NCBI RefSeq assembly: GCF_000744605.1
Contig: NZ_JQMG01000001.1
Coordinates: forward strand, 744,001 to 808,000
DNA from: Methylotenera sp. L2L1
GTDB taxonomy: Bacteria > Pseudomonadota > Gammaproteobacteria > Burkholderiales > Methylophilaceae
Length of the DNA: 64,000 nucleotides
Direction: 5' to 3'
The notes below the pieces were generated by a model that had not been told where the DNA came from, did not search any database, and saw only the letters and a list, made by a program, of their open reading frames with translations. Below, piece after piece: positions 58,143-64,000 of the stretch. Both the position numbers and the translations under genes were made by a program. The stretch's first letter is position 1. Each line of letters opens with the position of its first letter.

Positions 58143-58997
58143 TTAATCAAAAATAACCGTTTTGTTTGCGTATAGCAAAATACGGTTCTCAATATGCCAG
58201 CGCACTGCTTTTGATAGTACAACACGCTCTAAGTCTCGTCCTTTTTGAATCAAATCTTCTACTTGGTCGCGATGTGAAATGCGGTCAATGCCTTGTTCAA
58301 TAATCGGACCTTCATCCAATACTTCTGTCACGTAGTGGCTAGTTGCACCAATCAACTTAACGCCACGCTCAAATGCACGGTGGTAAGGGCGAGCGCCAAT
58401 AAACGCGGGCAAGAAGGAATGATGAATATTAATAATACGTTGCGGGTAACGTGTGACAAAGTCTGGCGATAAAATCTGCATATAGCGCGCCAACACGATT
58501 AAATCAATGTTGTAATCTGCAAACAGCTTAAATTGAGCGGCCTCAGCTTGAGACTTATTGTCTTTATTAACTTCAATATGATGAAAATCAATGCCATAAA
58601 ATTTAACTAGCGCTTCAGTATCACGATGATTACTAATCACTAATGGTATTTCACAAGCTAATTCACCACTTTTATGTCGATGCAACAAATCTGCTAAACA
58701 ATGGTCATACTGCGATACCATAATGGCCACGCGCGTTTTATGCTGAGATAACTTAAGTTGCCACTGCATGCTGAATTTGTTAGCAACTTCAGAAAATGCA
58801 TGATTAAAACTCGCTTCGTCTAAATTGAATCCTGTGAGATCCCATTCAACGCGCATTAAAAATAGATTATTTTCCGCATCTTGATGTTGGTCTGCGTGTA
58901 AAATATTAGCATTGTGCTGAAGTAAGAAATCAGCGATTGCTGCGACAATGCCTTTAGTATCTGGGCAAGTAATCAGTAGGGTTGCAGTATTTTTCAT
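58143..58997 (-). CDS. purU: Formyltetrahydrofolate deformylase
   Basis: Hydrolyses 10-formyl-THF to formate and THF, balancing one-carbon units; useful in C1 metabolism. N-terminal ACT domain (TATLLITCPDTKGIVAAIADFL, then HADQHQD) and a C-terminal formyltransferase-like domain with FHHIEVN, LARYMQILSPDF, NIHHSFLPAFIGARPYHRAFERGVKLIGATSHYV. I use the ATG at 58997, which fits the family N-terminus, giving 284 residues; the frame is open to 59036. Divergent from ispH. Confidence 0.95.
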   Translation of the reverse strand: MKNTATLLITCPDTKGIVAAIADFLLQHNANILHADQHQDAENNLFLMRVEWDLTGFNLDEASFNHAFSEVANKFSMQWQLKLSQHKTRVAIMVSQYDHCLADLLHRHKSGELACEIPLVISNHRDTEALVKFYGIDFHHIEVNKDNKSQAEAAQFKLFADYNIDLIVLARYMQILSPDFVTRYPQRIINIHHSFLPAFIGARPYHRAFERGVKLIGATSHYVTEVLDEGPIIEQGIDRISHRDQVEDLIQKGRDLERVVLSKAVRWHIENRILLYANKTVIFD

Positions 58998-59149
58998 AGT
59001 AAAAATGTATAGTCCAGCTAACTTATTGCCAGCCAACCCAATATTGGATGATGCTGACTCACTGAAAATATTTTTAATTTAATTATTTTAAAAGAAGCAA
59101 TTATACCTGATGCGCTCAGCGCTTGATGTAATTTGAATGTTGATGAAAT

Positions 59150-60214
59150 ATGAACCCTGAACAAACCACTCTGAATCACCAGCTCACGGGCGAAGCGCCT
59201 TCTAGCGAAGCTGCTATCGTACTTGCCAACCCCAGGGGCTTTTGTGCGGGCGTTGACCGCGCCATTATTATTGTAGAACAAGCCTTAGATAAATTTGGCG
59301 CACCGATTTACGTACGCCATGAGGTAGTGCATAACAAATTTGTCGTTGATGAACTACGCGCCAAGGGTGCCGTATTTGTTGAAGAGTTAGACGAGATTCC
59401 TACTGGCAGTATCGTGATTTTTAGTGCACATGGCGTATCAAAAGCGGTAAGGGCAGAAGCTAAATCACGCGGCCTGACTGCTTACGATGCAACCTGTCCA
59501 CTAGTGACGAAAGTGCATATAGAAGTTGAGAAGATGCGCAAAGCAGGGATGGAAATCGTGATGATTGGGCACAAAGGCCACCCTGAAGTGGAGGGAACCA
59601 TGGGGCAGGTTGAGCAAACTACTACTGCCGATAATCAAGCAACCAATACGAAAAGCAGTACAGGTATGTATTTAGTAGAAACACCTGAAGATGTTGCGGC
59701 ATTAACAGTAAAAGACCCTGCTAAGCTCGCCTATGTCACTCAGACCACGCTCTCAATGGATGACGCTGCTTTAGTGATCAATGCGCTAAAAGAGAAGTTT
59801 CCGCAGATTAACGCGCCTAAAAGCGATGATATTTGTTATGCCACGCAAAATCGGCAGGATGCAGTGAAAATCATGGCGCAAGATTGTGACCTTGTGATTA
59901 TCGTCGGCTCGCCTAATAGCTCAAATTCCAACCGCCTGCGTGAAGTAGCGAAAAATCAAGGCATTGAAGCCTATATGGTGGATAACGCTAGTTACTTAAA
60001 GCCAGAATGGCTAATCAATAAGAAGAAAATCGGTGTTTCTGCTGGCGCTTCTGCGCCTGAAGTGTTAGTAAAAGAAGTGATTGCGCAATTACAGAGTTTT
60101 GGTGCGGGCAACGTTCAGGAATTACAGGGGGTGATTGAAAGTGTCGTATTTCAACTGCCAAAAAACCTCACGAATGCAGCCAAAACTAATCCTGCTAAGT
60201 CACACTCTAACTAA
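59150..60214 (+). CDS. ispH: 4-Hydroxy-3-methylbut-2-enyl diphosphate reductase
   Basis: Last enzyme of the MEP isoprenoid pathway, a [4Fe-4S] protein. Cluster cysteines lie in [20 protein letters not shown] and [11 protein letters not shown]. There is an N-terminal extension of about 20 residues and an insertion of about 12 polar residues after GTMGQV (residues near 165-175), so it has 354 residues against about 316 in E. coli. nudB follows 17 bp later. Confidence 0.96.
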   Translation: MNPEQTTLNHQLTGEAPSSEAAIVLANPRGFCAGVDRAIIIVEQALDKFGAPIYVRHEVVHNKFVVDELRAKGAVFVEELDEIPTGSIVIFSAHGVSKAVRAEAKSRGLTAYDATCPLVTKVHIEVEKMRKAGMEIVMIGHKGHPEVEGTMGQVEQTTTADNQATNTKSSTGMYLVETPEDVAALTVKDPAKLAYVTQTTLSMDDAALVINALKEKFPQINAPKSDDICYATQNRQDAVKIMAQDCDLVIIVGSPNSSNSNRLREVAKNQGIEAYMVDNASYLKPEWLINKKKIGVSAGASAPEVLVKEVIAQLQSFGAGNVQELQGVIESVVFQLPKNLTNAAKTNPAKSHSN

Positions 60215-60231
60215 TACGGTCCTCATCAACT

Positions 60232-60684
60232 TTGAAAACGTATAAAACCCCAGTTTCTGCACTTGTGTTGATTCATACACCAGATTTAAAAGTGTTAATT
60301 ATGGAGCGTGCGGATAAAGCAGGTTTCTGGCAATCGGTTACTGGTAGCATTGAAGGTGATGAAACACCCTATCAGGCAGCCGTTCGAGAAGTGTCTGAGG
60401 AAACAGGCCTAGATGCCAAGCAATATACTTTGGAAGATTGGGAAGTTTCAAATATATATGAAATTTACCCGCATTGGCGCCATCGCTATGCTCCTGGCGT
60501 CACTGAAAACCGCGAACACTTATTCGGCTTAGTGCTACCTAGTCCTTTGCCCGTTATACTGGCGCCTGACGAACATTTGCAATATGAGTGGGTCGATTGG
60601 CGTGAGGCTGCAAAACGGGTGTTTTCATGGACAAACGTAGATGCATTAAAAAGATTAGGTGAACGACATCAATTAACGTTATAA
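60232..60684 (+). CDS. nudB: Dihydroneopterin triphosphate diphosphatase (Nudix)
   Basis: Nudix hydrolase that removes pyrophosphate from dihydroneopterin triphosphate in folate synthesis. The Nudix box runs from GSIEGDETPYQAAVREVSEETG. The N-terminal YKTPVSALVLIHT and the segment YPHWRHRYAPGVTENREHLF match NudB. Start is a TTG at 60232. Length is 150 residues. Located between ispH and nadA. Confidence 0.9.
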   Translation: MKTYKTPVSALVLIHTPDLKVLIMERADKAGFWQSVTGSIEGDETPYQAAVREVSEETGLDAKQYTLEDWEVSNIYEIYPHWRHRYAPGVTENREHLFGLVLPSPLPVILAPDEHLQYEWVDWREAAKRVFSWTNVDALKRLGERHQLTL

Positions 60685-60721
60685 AATACACGCTTTAGCG
60701 TGCGCACTTTTAGAAAATACT

Positions 60722-61834
60722 ATGTCTATTGCAACCATACCAGCCGCCCCGATTAAATTCGAGAAATTTCAAGCGACAGATGACGCTGACTGCCAGCGCC
60801 GCATCATTGCCGCCAAAGAGAAATTAGGGAAACGCCTTGTTATTTTAGGTCATCACTACCAGCACGAGAGCGTGTATCGCCATGCCGATTACACGGGCGA
60901 CTCACTGAAGCTCTCTCGCTACACTGAAAACCTAGATGCTGAATACATCGTATTTCTAGGCGTGCATTTCATGGCAGAAGTCGCCGACATTTTAAGTCGC
61001 CCAGAGCAAATTGCGATTCTGCCTGACCTTGCAGCAGGCTGCTCGATGGCGGACATGGCTAATCTTGCAAAAGTTGAGCGCAGCTACCGTGAGCTGAACA
61101 AAGTGCTGAACTTTGATGAGCAAATCACGCCAATTACCTACATTAACTCGGCTGCCGACCTCAAAGCATTTTGCGGTGAGCATGGCGGCATCGTCTGTAC
61201 CAGCACCAACGCACCAAAAATTCTAGAATGGGGCTTTGCACAACGCGAAAAAGTGCTGTTCTTCCCTGACCAAAACTTAGGTCGCTGGAGTGGTTACAAA
61301 ATGGGTATCCCACTAGAGCAAATGCCGGTGTGGGACCCTGATCAACCGTTAGGCGGCTTAACCGTAGAGCAAATCAAGAATGCGAAGATTTTGCTCTGGA
61401 AAGGGCACTGTGCGGTGCATCAAATGTTCCGCCTGCAAAACATCACTAAATTCCGTGAAGAGCATCCTGATGGATTCGTGATTTCACACCCAGAAGCACC
61501 GTTTGAAGTTTGCCAGCACTCTGACTACGTGGGCTCTACCGAGTATATTTTAAAAACGATTAGTGATGCGCCAGCCAACACTAAATGGCTAGTGGGTACG
61601 GAATTAAACCTAGTGAATCGCCTTGCCGAGCAAATGAAGGCTGAAGGCAAGCTAGTACAGTTTATGAGCCATGTGGTGTGTGAATGCTCTACGATGGCGC
61701 GTATTGATCCGCAACATTTGGCTTGGGTGCTGGAGAATCTGGTAGAAGGTAAAGTCGTGAACCAGATTAAAGTACCGGCGCACGAAGCGGAACTGGCAAA
61801 ATTGACTTTAGACCGCATGTTGGCGGCGTCTTAA
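60722..61834 (+). CDS. nadA: Quinolinate synthase A
   Basis: [4Fe-4S] enzyme condensing iminoaspartate and dihydroxyacetone phosphate to quinolinate for NAD synthesis. Conserved parts: LGHHYQHESVYRHADYTGDSLKLSRY, AAGCSMADMA, KGHCAVHQMF and the cluster-binding VVCECSTMARI. Length 370 residues is typical of the long NadA form. Co-directional with nudB and the HIT gene. Confidence 0.96.
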   Translation: MSIATIPAAPIKFEKFQATDDADCQRRIIAAKEKLGKRLVILGHHYQHESVYRHADYTGDSLKLSRYTENLDAEYIVFLGVHFMAEVADILSRPEQIAILPDLAAGCSMADMANLAKVERSYRELNKVLNFDEQITPITYINSAADLKAFCGEHGGIVCTSTNAPKILEWGFAQREKVLFFPDQNLGRWSGYKMGIPLEQMPVWDPDQPLGGLTVEQIKNAKILLWKGHCAVHQMFRLQNITKFREEHPDGFVISHPEAPFEVCQHSDYVGSTEYILKTISDAPANTKWLVGTELNLVNRLAEQMKAEGKLVQFMSHVVCECSTMARIDPQHLAWVLENLVEGKVVNQIKVPAHEAELAKLTLDRMLAAS

Positions 61835-61893
61835 GCCTGCATGCTCGTGTAAACAAGCACCCTAGCGTAGCAATTTTCGTTAAGAGGTATTCA

Positions 61894-62322
61894 GTGATTT
61901 GTCCATTATGCAGCCCTACGCCCCATGAAACCTTATGGTCAGATGACTTCTGCCGTGTAGTGCTGCTTAATGATACAGACTACCCAGCTTATTGCCGGGT
62001 AGAGTTGCTAGCACATGTTAAAGAAATGTCTGATTTAGCGCCGCAAGACCGCGCGCGCATGATGAAAGTGGTATTTGCTGTAGAAACTGCATTAAGAGAA
62101 GCGCTCAACCCAGACAAAATCAATTTAGCGAGCTTAGGTAATAAAACCCCACATATTCACTGGCATGTGATTCCGCGTTTTGAGCATGATAAACACTTCC
62201 CCAACTCGCATTGGGGGCAAGCGATACGTGAAAGCCACACCTCGCTGCTAAATGCGCAAACCAAACAGGCTTTGGCCGACAATATGGGCACATTGATTGA
62301 ATGTGCACTTGGCTCTAGTTAA
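61894..62322 (+). CDS. HIT-family nucleotide-binding protein
   Basis: A 142-residue histidine-triad protein. The triad reads HIHWHVIPR; upstream ICPLCSP and VELLAHVKEMSDL are typical of the proteobacterial diadenosine-tetraphosphate-hydrolase-like HIT group. GTG start at 61894 with AAGAGG about 7 nt before. Specific substrate is not known. Confidence 0.9.
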   Translation: MICPLCSPTPHETLWSDDFCRVVLLNDTDYPAYCRVELLAHVKEMSDLAPQDRARMMKVVFAVETALREALNPDKINLASLGNKTPHIHWHVIPRFEHDKHFPNSHWGQAIRESHTSLLNAQTKQALADNMGTLIECALGSS

Positions 62323-62369
62323 ATTGCCAACAAATTAACTCGTTTCAGCAAACTACCAATTTCCTTAGT

Positions 62370-62681
62370 TTAAACCAGCAAACGCTCAACTACTTTGCCA
62401 TTGATTAAGTGGCTTTCAATAATTTCATCAATATCATCGTTATCGACAAAGGTGTACCAGACCGCCTGCGGGTAAACCACCATCACTGGCCCGTCATTAC
62501 AGCGATCTAAACAGCCGGCACGGTTAATGCGTACTTTACCTTTACCATTCAAGTTTAGCTTTTTCACGCGGGACTTCATGTGCTCAAAGGCCTGTTCTGC
62601 ACCATGATCCATACAGCAGGCGGCACCGCCTTCGCGCTGGTTAAGGCAGAAAAATACGTGGTGTTCGAAATGGCTGGTCAT
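62370..62681 (-). CDS. Thioredoxin-like [2Fe-2S] ferredoxin
   Basis: A 103-residue ferredoxin of the shethna/NuoE-like type. Cysteines at C12, C22/C23, C57 and C61; C57 and C61 lie in GCLDRC, with the trailing DGPVMVVYP typical of this family. An electron carrier; partner unknown. The stretch 62682-62834 to its right holds no gene. Confidence 0.9.
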   Translation of the reverse strand: MTSHFEHHVFFCLNQREGGAACCMDHGAEQAFEHMKSRVKKLNLNGKGKVRINRAGCLDRCNDGPVMVVYPQAVWYTFVDNDDIDEIIESHLINGKVVERLLV

Positions 62682-62834
62682 AATTTTCTCATATCAATTC
62701 TTAAGGCAACAACGGGCTCTGTATTTTCAAACCAAGTAAAACCATTAACATTTTTAATTTCTATTAGGTACTTGAGTGCAGACTGCGCCCTTAGTACAGC
62801 AAGAGAAGATAACAGCAATTAAAATGACGAGAGC

Positions 62835-63824
62835 TTACTCTGTCGCTAGGCTTTCTTCCTTAGTAAACGTCCAAGTTCTGGTGATGCTTAGTACATCGAT
62901 CTCTTTACGCACATCATCAGGAAACCTAGCGTAAGGCGCACCTAATTCAACAATATGTCTTGCAGCGGCATCCAGGACTTTATGCCCGGAACTGCGGTTG
63001 ACTTCTATAGATTCAATGCTGCCATCGGCTTTAATAGAAACCGTCATTTGCAGCTGACCATACAGTTTTAAATTTTTTGCGGCTTCCGGATAATTCAGAT
63101 TACCAATCTTTTCCACTTTTTGGCGCCAGGCCTCTACATATAGCGCATAGCGATATTCCTGCGCGCGGCCACCGACAAATTTGCGTTTGGGTCGTTTTTG
63201 ATACTCATCCTGCTGCTTAGCAATCAAGGCTTCCAAGCGGTCCATCTCCAGCGCGGCGGCAGTTATATCTTGAATATTGACCTTCTTACTCAAATTCTCT
63301 TGAGGCGCGGTCTCGACCTCGGTAGCACTCACCTTTTGCACCGGCTGAGATTCGACCTTATGCGTGGCTTCCAGCTGCGTCATCAAGGCCTGCGCTTGCC
63401 GCTCTAGTGCGGCAACATTTTTCTTCGATTGCTTCTCTTCTGCTGGCTGCTCTGCCGATTTGGCTGCTTGCTTTGCGTTCACCACGGGTTTAAGCGTCAC
63501 GTCTGCCTGCTGCTGTTTGAATGCAGGCAATGCGGTTTTCATCTGACGGTCTAAGTCCGTATTGCCGCCGCGGTCTAAATTGGCTTGTGCATAAACCTCG
63601 GTGTTCTGCGGTTTTGACTTGGTTTTGGTGTTAACCAACATCACCTCGAGCACTGGCAACTTATCACGAAACTTTTTAAGTTCAGGTTCAAAATGTACGC
63701 TGAGAATCACCAAATGCACCAGCAAAGAGATGCTCAGCGCAATGGTCATCACACGCATTGTTTTAATTTTTACAATGAGTGATGCCAATGGATTTAACGC
63801 TGTTTTTGCTGGCTGCTTGCTCAA
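62835..63824 (-). CDS. TonB C-terminal-domain protein
   Basis: A 329-residue TonB-family protein. One membrane segment (about residues 27-45), a long Lys/Gln/Glu-rich periplasm-spanning region with coiled-coil character, and a C-terminal TonB domain (YPEAAKNLKLYGQLQMTVSIKADGSIESIEVNRSSGHKVLDAAARHIVE). No exbB or exbD is next to it. It starts at a TTG at 63824, 4 nt after the mpl stop; the first in-frame ATG is at codon 23. Energy transduction to outer-membrane receptors is inferred. Confidence 0.87.
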   Translation of the reverse strand: MSKQPAKTALNPLASLIVKIKTMRVMTIALSISLLVHLVILSVHFEPELKKFRDKLPVLEVMLVNTKTKSKPQNTEVYAQANLDRGGNTDLDRQMKTALPAFKQQQADVTLKPVVNAKQAAKSAEQPAEEKQSKKNVAALERQAQALMTQLEATHKVESQPVQKVSATEVETAPQENLSKKVNIQDITAAALEMDRLEALIAKQQDEYQKRPKRKFVGGRAQEYRYALYVEAWRQKVEKIGNLNYPEAAKNLKLYGQLQMTVSIKADGSIESIEVNRSSGHKVLDAAARHIVELGAPYARFPDDVRKEIDVLSITRTWTFTKEESLATE

Positions 63825-63828
63825 ATGC

Positions 63829-64000
63829 TTACACTTCTTTTAACGCATCTAGCAATTTTTGGTGAATGCCGCCAAAGCCACCGTTACTCATTACCAACAC
63901 ATGGTCTCCAGCCGTTGCCACTTGCTTAATCGCAAGGATTAATTGCGTCAGGTCATCGTGCACTTGGGTTTTATTGGCGATGGGCGCAAGCGCCGCGCCA
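63829..64000 (-). CDS. mpl: UDP-MurNAc:L-Ala-gamma-D-Glu-meso-DAP ligase, C-terminal end only
   Basis: The last 56 codons and stop of a gene whose 5' part lies beyond the right edge. HVLVMSNGGFGGIHQKLLDALKEV is the characteristic C-terminus of Mpl, the Mur-ligase-like enzyme that reattaches recycled tripeptide to UDP-MurNAc. It fits functionally with the ampG transporter at 25828. The TonB-type gene follows 4 nt after its stop. Confidence 0.88.
   Translation of the reverse strand, partial: GAALAPIANKTQVHDDLTQLILAIKQVATAGDHVLVMSNGGFGGIHQKLLDALKEV

Noticed and set aside
62580-62822. An 80-codon plus-strand frame across the ferredoxin start and spacer
   Set aside because: It is antisense to the ferredoxin at its 5' half and shows no ribosome site or motif.

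Overview
The window looks like the chromosome of a betaproteobacterium. The gene families, moderate AT-richness and gene order (rpe-gph-trpE; gatCAB divergent from mreBCD-mrdA-rodA; lipB-lipA after dacC and a DUF493 gene; lysA behind a small LptM-type lipoprotein; purM divergent from a PerM-type permease plus hda) fit the Methylophilaceae (Methylotenera/Methylophilus-like). That placement is inferred from gene content, not from a database search. Nearly all of it is core housekeeping sequence. I see no rRNA, tRNA, CRISPR array, insertion sequence or prophage.

Layout: 1-3.7 kb, minus strand, an RsmB/NOP-type RNA methyltransferase running off the left edge with a Lys/Ala-rich tail, a DUF3108 protein and purM. 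3.8-7.6 kb, plus strand, a permease, hda, a FAD-dependent oxidoreductase and a small DUF2892 protein. 7.6-12.5 kb, minus strand, the peroxide-defence pair ahpC/ahpF, then soxY-soxZ behind an M48 metalloprotease. 12.6-14.3 kb, plus strand, moaC and a TSUP permease with an extra C-terminal domain. 14.3-20.1 kb, minus strand, rpe, gph and trpE, then a MASE1-PAS-GGDEF-EAL protein where trpG might be expected. 20.2-29.4 kb, mostly plus strand, hemA-prfA-prmC, a short BLUF photoreceptor, metX-metW, ampG, xth (minus), pyrE and a DUF4124 protein.

29.5-32.8 kb, minus strand, gatC-gatA-gatB. 33.1-43.1 kb, plus strand, the rod-shape and envelope cluster mreB, mreC, mreD, mrdA, rodA, rlpA and dacC, running into lipoate synthesis (DUF493, lipB, lipA). 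43.1-48.6 kb, plus strand, gshA and gshB followed by apbE, a NusG-domain-II protein, a Gx transporter and a second DUF3108 protein. 48.8-56.2 kb, minus strand, a type IV pilus minor-pilin/adhesin operon pilE-fimT-pilV-pilW-pilX-pilY1. 56.4-64 kb, lptM, lysA, purU (minus), ispH, nudB, nadA, a HIT protein, a 2Fe-2S ferredoxin, a TonB-type protein and the 3' end of mpl at the right edge.

The most noteworthy points are an OxyR-like operator and promoter in front of ahpC, an EAL/GGDEF protein placed directly behind trpE, a complete set of BLUF photocycle residues in a single-domain protein, the apbE/NusG_II/Gx group joined to the glutathione genes, and short degenerate tandem duplications that recur in spacers and once inside a signal peptide. 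None amounts to a clearly new system.
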